DNA from: JANPPS01 sp965246835
GTDB lineage: Bacteria > Pseudomonadota > Alphaproteobacteria > Acetobacterales > Acetobacteraceae
NCBI GenBank assembly: GCA_965246835.1
Contig: CBDFFQ010000001.1
Coordinates: 2,542,001-2,606,000, forward strand
Direction: 5' to 3'
Length of the DNA: 64,000 bases
Part shown: piece after piece, positions 45,654 through 54,407 of the stretch
Numbering within the stretch: the first letter of the stretch is position 1
Layout: every line of letters begins with the position of its first letter
Notes under the pieces: model-generated
What the model saw: only the letters and a program-made list of their open reading frames with translations
Databases searched by the model: none
What the model was told of the DNA's origin: nothing
Translations under genes and position numbers: made by a program

Positions 45654-46061
45654 GCGGAAAAGTGCAAGCCCAATAAAAAATCCGAGGACAAGGCAGACCC
45701 TTATTTCTCGCATTCTCTCCTCTTTCGGTAATCTCCAGAAGCCATCGTTAGCAGGAGTCGAGGTATCTTCGGTTCTGATGTCGGCTGCCCAGTGTAGTCC
45801 CCAGATAAACCCCGCAGCCCAGCTCCAAACCGTCGGCCCGCCGCCCGCCTCCAGCTTCCAGCCGACCGCGAATGCGACCATCCCCAGCCCCCACAGACCA
45901 ACTGCCTGCACGCGTCCCAGATTGGCCTCACGATGACGGCCGGCCTTCCAGTGTACGTTCGCCGCTGCCCTGAACCGCAACGCCACCCACCCCAGCCACG
46001 AGCCGATAACAACGCCGTCCGTCACGGTGTAGCGGCCAACGAGTTCCGACACGGCACTCAC
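45648..46061 (-). CDS. Hypothetical membrane protein
   Basis: A 137-residue protein with hydrophobic segments around GVVIGSWLGWVALRF, VQAVGLWGLGMVAFAVGW, VWSWAAGFIWGLHW and VCLVLGFFIGLALF. The ATG overlaps the stop of the upstream gene, so both are probably translated from one mRNA. Divergent from the TraY-like cluster. Function unknown. Confidence 0.65.
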   Translation of the reverse strand: MSAVSELVGRYTVTDGVVIGSWLGWVALRFRAAANVHWKAGRHREANLGRVQAVGLWGLGMVAFAVGWKLEAGGGPTVWSWAAGFIWGLHWAADIRTEDTSTPANDGFWRLPKEERMREIRVCLVLGFFIGLALFRS

Positions 46062-46438
46062 GCCGCAGCTCCACCAGCGGCATCAGCCCGGGCACGTCGC
46101 CCCCTCCGTCCCGGGACAGACAGCATCAGCGTCCTGATGAGTTCTTCGACACTGGCAGCAGCGTGCTCAGCCGCTCCCTCGTCACCGTCCTCCATCGCGC
46201 TCTCAAGCTCGACAACAGCAGTCCTGAGTTCCTCGGCGGCAGACCAGCGCACGGCAGCGGCGGCGTAAGCCCTCGTGCCGCGCAGGCACTCATCGAAGCG
46301 CTCACCAGCCTGCCAGCGGGCGTAATAACGGCGGTATGCTCTGGCCGTGTCGGTGCGCGCGGGCGGGCCGGAGGGAGCCGCAGCAACCACTCCGGCAGCA
46401 TAACCGACCAATCTTGAATACTGTTCCCGGTTCTCCAT
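46058..46438 (-). CDS. Hypothetical Ala-rich helical protein
   Basis: A 126-residue, Ala/Arg/Glu-rich helical protein (MENREQYSRLVGYAAG...), with GAGGG before the ATG. A GTCCCGGGAC site (46108-46117) lies in its 3' part. Its stop overlaps the start of the membrane-protein gene downstream. No family recognised. Confidence 0.6.
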   Translation of the reverse strand: MENREQYSRLVGYAAGVVAAAPSGPPARTDTARAYRRYYARWQAGERFDECLRGTRAYAAAAVRWSAAEELRTAVVELESAMEDGDEGAAEHAAASVEELIRTLMLSVPGRRGRRARADAAGGAAA

Positions 46439-46539
46439 TCGGCCCTCGCCTGGATATATTCACAATACTAGCTGCGGTCACTTGCATGAGTCAGCTATAT
46501 TGTAAGTATAGGCCGCAGCAGGCCTTACCGGAGGCCGGC

Positions 46540-46908
46540 ATGAGCGAAACAAAGACACAATTGAGTAAAGCGGAAGGCGGCCTGCGCTGGCTCGGCAAGC
46601 AATCTCTGCTCGGCGCACGTGACGGCTGCATAGCTCTCGCTGCGATGACGGCGATGACCTACAGCGCCACGGACAGCCTGACCCCGGACATGCTCAGGCC
46701 CCTCGCCGCTGCCTGGGATATTACCCTTGCTGACCATGAGGCGCTTCTCCGGGTCGCCTTCTTCGGAGGAGCAATCATCTCGGCAGCCCAGACCGCAGTG
46801 GGGTTCGCCGGCCTGTCGCTGGTCGCCCGCCTCCTCATCGCTGCGGGCAAAATCCTGTTCCGAGCGCACGTCCGTCCAGTGATGGAGGCGCGCGATGGCG
46901 GACGGTAA
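46540..46908 (+). CDS. Small membrane protein upstream of the TraY-like gene
   Basis: A 122-residue protein. The start at 46540 (MSETKTQLSKAEGG) has GGAGG 6 nt upstream. Two hydrophobic helices (VAFFGGAIISAAQTAVGFAG and LSLVARLLIAAGKILF) lie in the second half. It overlaps the start of the DotA/TraY-like gene by 14 bp. In IncI plasmids a small membrane gene (traX) precedes traY; this position is similar, but the sequence match is not established. Confidence 0.7.
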   Translation: MSETKTQLSKAEGGLRWLGKQSLLGARDGCIALAAMTAMTYSATDSLTPDMLRPLAAAWDITLADHEALLRVAFFGGAIISAAQTAVGFAGLSLVARLLIAAGKILFRAHVRPVMEARDGGR

Positions 46909-49903
46909 TCACAGCGCGTTCCGGCGTGCCCGCAGTCTGCTGTTTCCGGCCATCGTGCCCGCCTTCAAAGACATGCACAGCACCATTGCCGAAGAGGCAC
47001 GCGGCACTCGCAGCGTGGTCGCGGGTGCATTCTCCCCTTACCGACCCGACCCGCGCGTTGCTGCCGTTTCAGACCCGAAGGAGCGCTTCAAGGTGGCCCT
47101 GTTCGTGGCAGGCCGCGGAGAGCGTGACCTGCCAGCCATCGAGCAGCAGGCCGGTCGCACGTTTGAGCTCTACGCCGTGCTGACCCTGATAGCCGTCCTG
47201 TGGCTGTTCGTCGCCCCCGCGCTCGGCCTCGGCGGCGCAAGCGGCTGGCGGCTCGCCGACCTGATGCTGCCCGTTGGTGTCGTCCTGTTAATCGGCTCCA
47301 AGGCGTTCGCGACCAGTGTCGCGCTGTACCGTATACAAAGGCGCAGCCTCGTCCCTGTTCGTGAGTTCCTGCGCGACCCGAATGCGTGGCTGGGCGGGAA
47401 ACCGCACCTCGGCACGACCCTTACCGCACTCGCCATCGGCCTCGGCCTTGGTCATTTCCTGAACGCGCCCGCGCTGGCACAGGGGGCCGCCGTGACGGCC
47501 GCCGCAGGAATTCAGGGAGCCGGTGCTTCCTTGCAGACGCTGGCAACGTATGCGGGCGCGGAAGACCTATCACTGGAATGGCTGCGCAGGCTGTTCCCCG
47601 GAATGGCGAACCTTGCCTGTCCGTCCAATCCCGTCACGGCAGCGGCGAACTCCTGCGCCGCTTCGAACGCGGATGTTCTCGGCGCGATGATGGGCGCGCT
47701 GAACAGCATTCTTTGCGGGTTCGGCAGCATCATTCTCGCATGGCACACGATTGCCGGCACCGTAGCCACCGCGCACGAGGGCAAGGTTATGGGCCAGCGC
47801 TGGCATACGATGTGGGCACCCGTACGGGTGTGTCTCGGCTTCGGTATGCTGGTGCCCGTCAAGGGCTACTGCGGCGCTCAGTTCGCCGTCCTGCTCGTCA
47901 TCGTCGGCGGCTACAACATGGCGAACGGGCTGTGGTCCGCATACATCGACAAGGCCTTGTCAGGTGAAATGGCATCTGTCGCCGCGAGCACCGCCCCCAG
48001 CATGGGGCTGGACCTCGCGCACTCGGTGCTCGGCTCCGAAACCTGCGTGGCCGTTCTCGACAACTACCGTCGCGGCGTGGACTCCCAGAACCGCGGCGCG
48101 CTCGCCCGCCTGAGCATCCGCATGGGCCTGTACGACACGGGAGTGCCTGCGACGAACCTGCCCAGCCCGGCCGGAACGGCAGGCACTGCCGACGTGAATG
48201 CCGGCCACATTGCAAACCTGCGCCTTGCCTCGGCTCTCACCCCCACGAAGATATGGGACTACGGCACCGTCTGCGGCCTCATCCGCACAAGCGCCAACGA
48301 TAACCCCGGCAACGAAATAGCCAGCGCTCTCGGCGGGGTCGTGAATACAGGACTGGGAGCGGTCGGCAGCGGTGTTAACACCGGGGTCAATCTTACCTTC
48401 GCGAACGCCTCGAACCAGGCTTACAGCGCCTTCATCACCACACGGGATGCGGCGGTGACGACTCTCATCACGTCTGTCAGGGCCGCAGGCCTGCACACAG
48501 CTGTCGCGAATGCCGTGTCGGCAGGACAGAACGTGGTCGTCGCCGGCAACCCTGTCTCGGGTCCGGATATGGTTACAAAGTACAATGCGGTGCGCGCTGC
48601 CGCCGTCGCATTCGACGCGTCGGTGGATGATGCGGCCAAGGAGCTCGTCACGGTTCTGAACAGCAGCGGCGGGGCCACGTTCAAGGCTCGCGCGCAGGCG
48701 CTCGGCTGGGCTTCGGCGGGTGGACTGAACAGCACGATGGTGCGGGCTGCCGCAAGGGCGCAGGAGTTGGTGACGAACGCAGCCCCGCGCGCCACGGGAC
48801 CGAACCTGACCGAGCTGAGGACGGTAGCCGAGAGGGCACCCGCCGAGTACCGCACGCAGCTGGAAGCGGGCCTCGGCTACCTCGGAAACATCGTCCGCGA
48901 CATGGAAGCGCGCGGCGAGACCAACCCCCGCAGCACGACGCTTGGTGACGACATGCAGGGCCGCAATCTGCTGGCCCAAATCGTCAAGCCCATCACCGAC
49001 AGCATCATGCGCGGTCTCACCGACAAGGTGGCCTATATCGACCCTGTGCATCCCATCGCCGACATCCAGAACCTCGGCAATCTGATGCTGGCGGGCGGAT
49101 GGAGCGGCGTGGCCGTGCTGATAGCCGCGAAGAGCGGAGGGGGCTTCATCAACGGCATCCCCATCGTTGGCGGTATGGCCGGAGGTGCGATTCAGGGCGC
49201 GCTGGAAGCGCTGGGGCCGATTATCTGGACGCTGCTCGGGGCGCTGTTCATCTGCGGAACCATGCACGCCTACATCCTGCCGATGCTGCCGTTCCTGCTG
49301 TGGTTTTATGCCATCATCGCCGTGGTTTCTCTGGCGGCCGAGCTGGTCATCGCGGCTCCGCTTGCTGCGTTCATGCACATCCGTGCGGATGGTCAGGAAC
49401 TCATCAACGCCGAGCAGCGGACCATTTACATGATGAGCTTCAACGCGCTGCTGCGGCCGAGCCTGCTGCTGTGCGGTCTGGTCGTCAGCAACCTGGTGCT
49501 GAGCGTTTCGGCCAACTTCCTGAACAAGCTTTACGGTGTGGCCGTGACCACGACGAACGGCGACAGCGTGGTGGGCGTGATGGGGTTCATCTCGCTGACC
49601 GTGCTCGCCTTCTACATGCACTATCAGATGGTCGTGCGCAGCATGCACCTGATAACGGCGGTGCCTGCGATGGTCAGTAGCCTGCTTCAGGTGGGCGACC
49701 AGGAACGGGGTGAGAAGCACGAGGGCAACCAGGTGTTCGCTGCCATCGGCAACGTTACCCGGAGCGGTGTGAGCGCCACCAGCCAGGGACTGATGCGTGG
49801 GTTGGCACCTAAGCCCGGGCAGGAGCTTGAAAACCCGAAACCCCGCCCGCCGACAGAGAACAAGGTCACAGCCGCAGGAACCGGCGGGGGAGGTCAAACA
49901 TGA
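46895..49903 (+). CDS. DotA/TraY-family conjugation (IncI-type T4SS) membrane protein
   Basis: A 1,002-residue inner-membrane protein. Hydrophobic segments lie near residues 95-135 and 165-190, a long periplasmic-like middle follows (residues 230-700), and a cluster of helices fills 730-920 (IIWTLLGALFICGTMHAYILP, FLLWFYAIIAVVSLAAELVI). The motif HIRADGQELINAEQRTIYM and the C-terminal helices fit DotA of Legionella and TraY of IncI plasmids, central channel parts of Dot/Icm-type systems. GGAGG lies 4-5 nt before the ATG. Other Dot/Icm-type genes are not visible here and may lie beyond the window. Confidence 0.85.
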   Translation: MADGNHSAFRRARSLLFPAIVPAFKDMHSTIAEEARGTRSVVAGAFSPYRPDPRVAAVSDPKERFKVALFVAGRGERDLPAIEQQAGRTFELYAVLTLIAVLWLFVAPALGLGGASGWRLADLMLPVGVVLLIGSKAFATSVALYRIQRRSLVPVREFLRDPNAWLGGKPHLGTTLTALAIGLGLGHFLNAPALAQGAAVTAAAGIQGAGASLQTLATYAGAEDLSLEWLRRLFPGMANLACPSNPVTAAANSCAASNADVLGAMMGALNSILCGFGSIILAWHTIAGTVATAHEGKVMGQRWHTMWAPVRVCLGFGMLVPVKGYCGAQFAVLLVIVGGYNMANGLWSAYIDKALSGEMASVAASTAPSMGLDLAHSVLGSETCVAVLDNYRRGVDSQNRGALARLSIRMGLYDTGVPATNLPSPAGTAGTADVNAGHIANLRLASALTPTKIWDYGTVCGLIRTSANDNPGNEIASALGGVVNTGLGAVGSGVNTGVNLTFANASNQAYSAFITTRDAAVTTLITSVRAAGLHTAVANAVSAGQNVVVAGNPVSGPDMVTKYNAVRAAAVAFDASVDDAAKELVTVLNSSGGATFKARAQALGWASAGGLNSTMVRAAARAQELVTNAAPRATGPNLTELRTVAERAPAEYRTQLEAGLGYLGNIVRDMEARGETNPRSTTLGDDMQGRNLLAQIVKPITDSIMRGLTDKVAYIDPVHPIADIQNLGNLMLAGGWSGVAVLIAAKSGGGFINGIPIVGGMAGGAIQGALEALGPIIWTLLGALFICGTMHAYILPMLPFLLWFYAIIAVVSLAAELVIAAPLAAFMHIRADGQELINAEQRTIYMMSFNALLRPSLLLCGLVVSNLVLSVSANFLNKLYGVAVTTTNGDSVVGVMGFISLTVLAFYMHYQMVVRSMHLITAVPAMVSSLLQVGDQERGEKHEGNQVFAAIGNVTRSGVSATSQGLMRGLAPKPGQELENPKPRPPTENKVTAAGTGGGGQT

Positions 49904-50440
49904 CGGAAGGTATGAACGGCAACCGAGTAAGCAGCCCTGCGGAGAAGACCGCCACGGCTACGGGCGAACTGGAAGCAACTCGGGGAAGAGTGCGCCGCGT
50001 GGCTCCCTCAAGCGGAGCGCTACGAGAAACTGAACGGAGAGGGCTCGCTTCTGGACCGCACCCATCCCGCAGTGCAGAGAGTGGCTGAGGTGATGGCACG
50101 AGGACCAAACTTGAAGCGTAGGAATGATAGTTTGCCATATGTTCCCAATGATGAGGGTGGGTGTAAATCTCCCGTCGAGAAGGCCACTAACTGTATACGG
50201 TGCGGGGCGCGCAACTCGCGGCCGACTTGGAATGAATATCTGGACATCTATCTGGGCGCACTTGGCAGAATGCGCGACAGTGCCGAATGGACAGCGATAC
50301 TCTTTGCCACCGACCGACCAAGAAAGCTTCGTGGTGACATCGTCAAACACGCAACGCCACATCAACTTCAGCATTTTGCAGAGTTCAGGTATCGTTCCCG
50401 GTGCGCCTTAGGGAAAGTTGCCTCAACCGCTCCAGAATGA
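49900..50440 (+). pseudogene. Gene after traY-like gene, apparently frameshifted
   Basis: The ATG at 49900 overlaps the traY-like stop (ATGA). The first frame reads MTEGMNGNRVSSPAEKTATA then GELEA and becomes unlikely. From about 49975 the neighbouring frame reads protein-like sequence (QLGEECAAWLPQAERYEKLN, then HPAVQRVAEVMARG). One lost or gained base near 49975 would join GELE to KQLGEECAAW. The segment after about 50110 is less convincing and overlaps the 3' end of the gene on the other strand. It could also be a sequencing error. Confidence 0.4.
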
Positions 50441-50846
50441 CTGTCAGCTGCGTTACGTCCGTGACCCGACCCCGCCAGGCCTGTTCAAGCTCCACTCCTC
50501 CAACCGGCAGAATGACGTATTTCGCCTCGTCATCAGGGCGCACGCTCTGCCATATTTCGAAATCCTCGTCCGCGGGTTCGTCCTCCGGTGACAGGGAGTG
50601 AGGAACCATACCGACCCGCCCTGCCTCCAATACCAGGGTCAACTCCAGCGTCAAACGAACATGAAGCTGTTGCTGGTCTAAGATGCTGTCATCCCAAAGT
50701 CTTTGGAGCAGTTCCCACTTGTCATCGAGTCGATGGAGTTCGTAATTCGCCTCGGCCTCGTTGGCGCAAACTCGGGTCAGGAAGCCACTTCGCTCGGACC
50801 GGAACTGGTAGCATTCCTTGCCGCGCCAGATGAAGGGTAGGGCCAC
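50385..50846 (-). CDS. Hypothetical protein
   Basis: A 153-residue protein (MALPFIWRGKECYQFRSERSG...). The GTG at 50846 has AAGGCGG 7 nt upstream; a TTG at 50852 is also possible. A longer open frame reaching into the IS256 element is not native. Acidic, soluble, no recognised domain. An IS256 insertion 40 bp upstream of the start probably changes its transcription. Confidence 0.6.
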   Translation of the reverse strand: MALPFIWRGKECYQFRSERSGFLTRVCANEAEANYELHRLDDKWELLQRLWDDSILDQQQLHVRLTLELTLVLEAGRVGMVPHSLSPEDEPADEDFEIWQSVRPDDEAKYVILPVGGVELEQAWRGRVTDVTQLTVILERLRQLSLRRTGNDT

Positions 50847-50877
50847 TGTCAACCGCCTTGTCTGCTGAGGCCGCCAC

Positions 50878-50885
50878 CATGAAGG
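50878..50885. repeat. Target-site duplication of the IS256-family element, left
   Basis: CATGAAGG, repeated exactly at 52298-52305 on the other side of the element. Confidence 0.9.
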
Positions 50886-52297
50886 GATCGTGTCCCGAGT
50901 CGTGGTGTAGCAACGGCGTTGCTGAGCAGGGCTGGCTGCTCGATCAGGCTGCCAAGGACGGCAGGCTGACGGCGATATCATCGCTGAGTGGGGCGATGGT
51001 TTCCAGGCTCATGTATCGGGCGCGCTGAACGGCCCATTCGTCGTGCTGTTCCAGCAGCAGCGCGCCGATCAGACGGGTGACGGCGGCCTCGTTGGGGAAG
51101 ATGCCGACGACCTCGCTGCGGCGCTTAATCTCGCCGTTGAGGCGCTCGAGTGGGTTTGTGCTGTGCAGCTTGGCCCGATGCTGGACGGGAAAACCCATGT
51201 AGGCGAGCACGTCGGCCTCGGCGTCATCCATGAGGGCGGCGAGCTTTGGCACGCGGGGCCGGGCCTGGTCGGCGACCTCGCGCCATTGCTTGCGTGCGGC
51301 AGCCGCGTCGTCTTGGGCGAACGCCGTGCCGACCCAGGCCGAGACGATGCGGCGCTGCGTCTTGCCCGCGTAGGCCAGTGCGTTGCGCATGAAATGCACC
51401 CGGCACCGCTGCCAGGTCGCGCCGAGCACCTTGATGATGGCGGCCTTGAGCCCGGGATGGGCGTCCGAGACGACCAGCTTGGCGCCGCGCAGGCCGCGCC
51501 TGGCCAGCGATCGCAGGAACTCGACCCAGAACGGCTCGGCCTCGCTGTGGCCCGTGGTCATGCCCAGCACCTCGCGCCTGCCATCTGTGTTGACGCCGAC
51601 GGCGACGATGACGGCGACCGAGACGATGTGATGGTCGCGGCGGACTTTGACGTAGGTGGCGTCAAGCCAGAGATACGGCCAATCCCCCTCAATCGGCCGG
51701 GCCAGGAAGGCGTTGACGCGCTCGTCGATCTCGCCGCACAGGCGGGAAACCTGGCTCTTGCTGATGCCGTCCATGCCCATGGATCGCACCAGGTCGTCGA
51801 CGGAGCGGGTGGAGATCCCCTGGATGTAGGCTTCCTGGATCACGGCCGTTAGCGCCTTCTCGGCCATGCGGCGGGGTTCGAGGAAGCCGGGGAAGTAGCT
51901 GCCCCGGCGCAGCTTCGGGATGCGCAGCTCGACGGTGCCGGCCCGGGTCTGCCAGTCGCGGTCGCGGTAGCCGTTGCGCTGGTTGGTCCGCTCGGCGCTG
52001 CGCTCGCCCGGTGCGGCGCCGCAGAGGCCGTCGGTTTCGAGTGCCATGAGGCGTTCGGCGGCGAAGCCGATCATCTCGCGCAGGAACGTCGTATCGGAGC
52101 CCTTCTCCAGAAGCGCGCGAAGGGCGATCTTGTCATCGGTCATCGTGGTGGTCCTCGGGTCAGAGTTGCGTCTCGCAACCCAACCCTACCCAGCAACATC
52201 GCGATGACCACTGATCGGCTCGTCTCCGCAGCCGCCTACGGCGACCGCTCCGACAAGCCGATCAGTGGCGTCCTACACCACTACCGGGGACACGACC
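50886..52297 (-). mobile_element. IS256-family insertion sequence
   Basis: 1,412 bp. Terminal inverted repeats of about 25 bp begin GATCGTGTCCCGAG at the left and, as reverse complement, GGTCGTGTCCCCGG at the right, with a shared GTGGTGTAG inner part. An 8-bp duplication (CATGAAGG) flanks it. One transposase gene fills the element. The intact duplication suggests a fairly recent insertion. Confidence 0.93.
50944..52143 (-). CDS. IS256-family (mutator) transposase
   Basis: A 399-residue DDE transposase: LWLDATYVKVRRDHH with the first Asp, LVVSDAHPGLKAAI with the second, and a C-terminal HSTNPLERLNGEIKRRSEV with the Glu. The N-terminus shows NQRNGYRDRDWQTRAG and KLRRGSYFPGFLEPRR, standard for the family. 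Confidence 0.96.
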   Translation of the reverse strand: MTDDKIALRALLEKGSDTTFLREMIGFAAERLMALETDGLCGAAPGERSAERTNQRNGYRDRDWQTRAGTVELRIPKLRRGSYFPGFLEPRRMAEKALTAVIQEAYIQGISTRSVDDLVRSMGMDGISKSQVSRLCGEIDERVNAFLARPIEGDWPYLWLDATYVKVRRDHHIVSVAVIVAVGVNTDGRREVLGMTTGHSEAEPFWVEFLRSLARRGLRGAKLVVSDAHPGLKAAIIKVLGATWQRCRVHFMRNALAYAGKTQRRIVSAWVGTAFAQDDAAAARKQWREVADQARPRVPKLAALMDDAEADVLAYMGFPVQHRAKLHSTNPLERLNGEIKRRSEVVGIFPNEAAVTRLIGALLLEQHDEWAVQRARYMSLETIAPLSDDIAVSLPSLAA

Positions 52298-52305
52298 CAT
52301 GAAGG
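52298..52305. repeat. Target-site duplication of the IS256-family element, right
   Basis: CATGAAGG, matching 50878-50885. Confidence 0.9.
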
Positions 52306-52311
52306 TCGCGT

Positions 52312-52344
52312 TCCAAAACAGAAAGGGGCCTCGCGGCCCCTTTC
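52312..52344 (-). terminator. Rho-independent terminator
   Basis: Perfect 10-bp arms GAAAGGGGCC (52321-52330) and GGCCCCTTTC (52335-52344) with a 4-nt loop. On the minus strand a T-rich TGTTTT follows. It ends the transcript of the gene at 52376-52762. The IS256 element landed just beyond it. Confidence 0.85.
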
Positions 52345-52375
52345 CAAACCATCCCGTTCCTGCTCCCCGAAGCCC

Positions 52376-52762
52376 TCAGGATATTCGATGGGCCTCGGGG
52401 TTCGTTATGCCAAGCCTCCGGGCCGCAGCATCGAACTCGGCTGCCCAGACTCTGTAATTCCTCTTCAACGGCCTGCCATCCCTTAACTTCCCCACAACAT
52501 CGTGGAGTGGACTGACCGGGTGAGCACCGCGCCATGCCGTCGTCACTGCGCCGTTCGCTTGGTCGGTGGCCTTTGCCAGCAAATCTCGCAGGTTCAAAGC
52601 CGCTTCCAGTTCGGCCACTCTGCGCTCCAGCCCGTGAGCATACTCTTTCCATTCCAGAGCCGACTGGAGATTGATATCCGCCTGCCTGGCATTCCTGCCG
52701 GCGATGAACTGGTTGGTTCGAGCCGTGTTCAGCAGCCCAATATTCGTATCACCTTCAAACAC
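52376..52762 (-). CDS. Hypothetical coiled-coil protein
   Basis: A 128-residue protein. The GTG at 52762 (MFEGDTNIGLLNTARTN) has GGAGGG 8 nt upstream and is preferred over upstream ATGs. A helical Ala/Glu/Leu region (LERRVAELEAALNLRDLL) suggests a coiled coil. The C-terminal half holds RNYRVWAAEFDAAARRLGI. A terminator follows. Function unknown. Confidence 0.6.
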   Translation of the reverse strand: MFEGDTNIGLLNTARTNQFIAGRNARQADINLQSALEWKEYAHGLERRVAELEAALNLRDLLAKATDQANGAVTTAWRGAHPVSPLHDVVGKLRDGRPLKRNYRVWAAEFDAAARRLGITNPEAHRIS

Positions 52763-52953
52763 GATTTCTGCCCTCCTCTCGGGCACCCTTTCAAATCTCT
52801 CCGGCTCAACCCCTCCTTCGGTCGCTGCGGCCGGAGAGCCGCCTATCCAGCACCACGCAGGATATCTAAACAGCAATAATATAGCTCATAATGAACCACG
52901 CGTCAGCTCTATAAGCTGTTAGCCCGAAACGAGCCGTTTTGACACGGTTCGAT

Positions 52954-53325
52954 ATGGCCGAATCAGGAACATGGGGTGAGCGCTTGCGTGCCCGCGCGCA
53001 GGAACTGGGACTGTCAGATTCCGAGGTTGCTCGCCGTATCGGCATGACGCAGCGGAGATATTCGAGCTACGTGAATATGAGCCGCGAGCCGAACTTCGCA
53101 GACCTGCTGAGGGTTTGCGCGGGCCTGAGCACCACGCCGGATTACGTTCTCGGTGTGAGGCCAGCGGAGCCGCGGGACGATGCGGCCAGGCGCGCACTGT
53201 CGGCGCTCGACAACATGCCTGCCGAATACCTCCTCCCGGCAGTCGCAGCCGTTGAGGGTATGGCAGCTTGTCCGCCACCGGTCACTGCCGCAGATCGGCT
53301 GAAGCCGAAGCGCCTAAAAACCTGA
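52954..53325 (+). CDS. XRE-family transcriptional regulator
   Basis: A 123-residue protein with an N-terminal Cro/C1-type HTH: RLRARAQELGLSDSEVARRIGMTQRRYSSYV, followed by FADLLRVCAGLSTTPDYVLG. The C-terminus is short and Ala/Pro-rich. It is divergent from the gene at 52376, and the AT-rich gap between them probably holds their promoters. It is one candidate for the factor that binds the dispersed dyads of the element. Confidence 0.85.
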   Translation: MAESGTWGERLRARAQELGLSDSEVARRIGMTQRRYSSYVNMSREPNFADLLRVCAGLSTTPDYVLGVRPAEPRDDAARRALSALDNMPAEYLLPAVAAVEGMAACPPPVTAADRLKPKRLKT

Positions 53326-53412
53326 CCCGGTATCCTTCGGGGCGACCTGAAACAGCCTTCCGGCCCACTTACCAATGAGCCATAGTCCGAAACGTGCTTC
53401 GGAGTAGCTCAT

Positions 53413-53865
53413 TTGCGTCATATGTCTATATTCCTCCCTGTGCTGCTGGCCTCCTGTGTCGCAGCACCGCAGCCCTACTACGGGGCACAGCAACAGCCCG
53501 CCGTCTACACTGCCCCTCCTCAGCCCGTCCCACAGCGAGGTGCGTCCGTTCGTCCCGGGACGGTGACAAACTTCGCGGGAAGCGGCGACGGCAGCAAAAT
53601 CACGGTCAAGCTCACGACCATAAGCAACGGGAATGTCCGCGCTGAGGGCGGGGTGTCGGGTGTTGGCGGAGGCTTCTGCGCCGGCTCATTTTCGGGGAGT
53701 GGTCCGCTTCGTGGGCAGTCGCTGGTTGTTCGTGACGAGACGGTCCCCGAGTGCAGTTTCACTCTGACCCGAAACGGTCGGCGGCTGACGGTTGAGGAAG
53801 CACCGCAATGCCTGCCGACTCACGGGCCGTCCTGTGGCTTCTCCGGAGTGCTAACGCAGCGGTAG
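53413..53865 (+). CDS. Small predicted lipoprotein
   Basis: A 150-residue protein from a TTG with GGAG 8 nt upstream; an ATG three codons later (53422) is the alternative. A short hydrophobic signal ends in the lipobox LLASC, followed by a Gln/Pro-rich linker and a beta-rich domain with four Cys (GGFCAGSF, PECSFTL, PQCLP, PSCGF) that may form disulphides. Probably an outer-membrane or periplasmic lipoprotein of the transfer apparatus. A GTCCCGGGAC site is inside (53552-53561). Confidence 0.6.
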   Translation: MRHMSIFLPVLLASCVAAPQPYYGAQQQPAVYTAPPQPVPQRGASVRPGTVTNFAGSGDGSKITVKLTTISNGNVRAEGGVSGVGGGFCAGSFSGSGPLRGQSLVVRDETVPECSFTLTRNGRRLTVEEAPQCLPTHGPSCGFSGVLTQR

Positions 53866-53906
53866 CGGCTTCCCCGGCACGAATTTCCTACAATGATGAG
53901 GTTTGC

Positions 53907-54386
53907 ATGGCGACGTTCTGGAACGCGACGGGCACGGTTGAGGCGCTGGGTAATTCGACGTTCAACAAGGCCGCGACCGAGTATTCCGTGGTCAAGATGC
54001 GGGACGGGGCAGGTCATCTTTTCACCGGCCATAAGGTCGTCTGCGCCACCAACACGCACGCCGACATGGGGGTCGGTGCGCACCTGACCCTGCTCGGTTT
54101 CGAGGCCGAGGGGAAGCACTGGGTGTTCGCAGCGATATCCGGAAAGGATGTCTCGGAAGACATCTCGGAAATGGCCGCCGGAAAGGGAACGCTCATCCGC
54201 ATGGGCACGATGTTTTGCCTGTTTGGAGCTCTGATTGCAGTTACCATCATCGGTATCATCGTCACGATTGCGCTCGTCCCACACGGCATTCGCATGCTGA
54301 AGACCGGCGGTGAGTTCCCCGACAGGGCTCAGATGGACGCTTACCTTCGCCAGCATCTCGCGTTGTCGGAGACCGGTGCAGTGTGA
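53907..54386 (+). CDS. Hypothetical single-pass membrane protein
   Basis: A 159-residue protein. The ATG at 53907 has GAGG 6-7 nt upstream. A beta-rich N-terminal domain (TGTVEALGNSTFNKAATEYS...) is followed by one strong membrane helix (CLFGALIAVTIIGIIVTIAL) and a short cytoplasmic tail. It converges on the kfrA-like gene. No family recognised. Confidence 0.65.
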   Translation: MATFWNATGTVEALGNSTFNKAATEYSVVKMRDGAGHLFTGHKVVCATNTHADMGVGAHLTLLGFEAEGKHWVFAAISGKDVSEDISEMAAGKGTLIRMGTMFCLFGALIAVTIIGIIVTIALVPHGIRMLKTGGEFPDRAQMDAYLRQHLALSETGAV

Positions 54387-54407
54387 GCGGGCTGTTGGGT
54401 CCGTCCA

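Noticed and set aside
47960..49897. A 645-codon minus-strand frame
   Set aside because: Antisense shadow of the DotA/TraY-like gene; composition is His/Arg/Gln-rich without domains.
50385..50981. The longer version of the hypothetical protein reaching into the IS256 element
   Set aside because: Its first 30-odd codons come from the insertion sequence; the native start with a ribosome site is at 50846.
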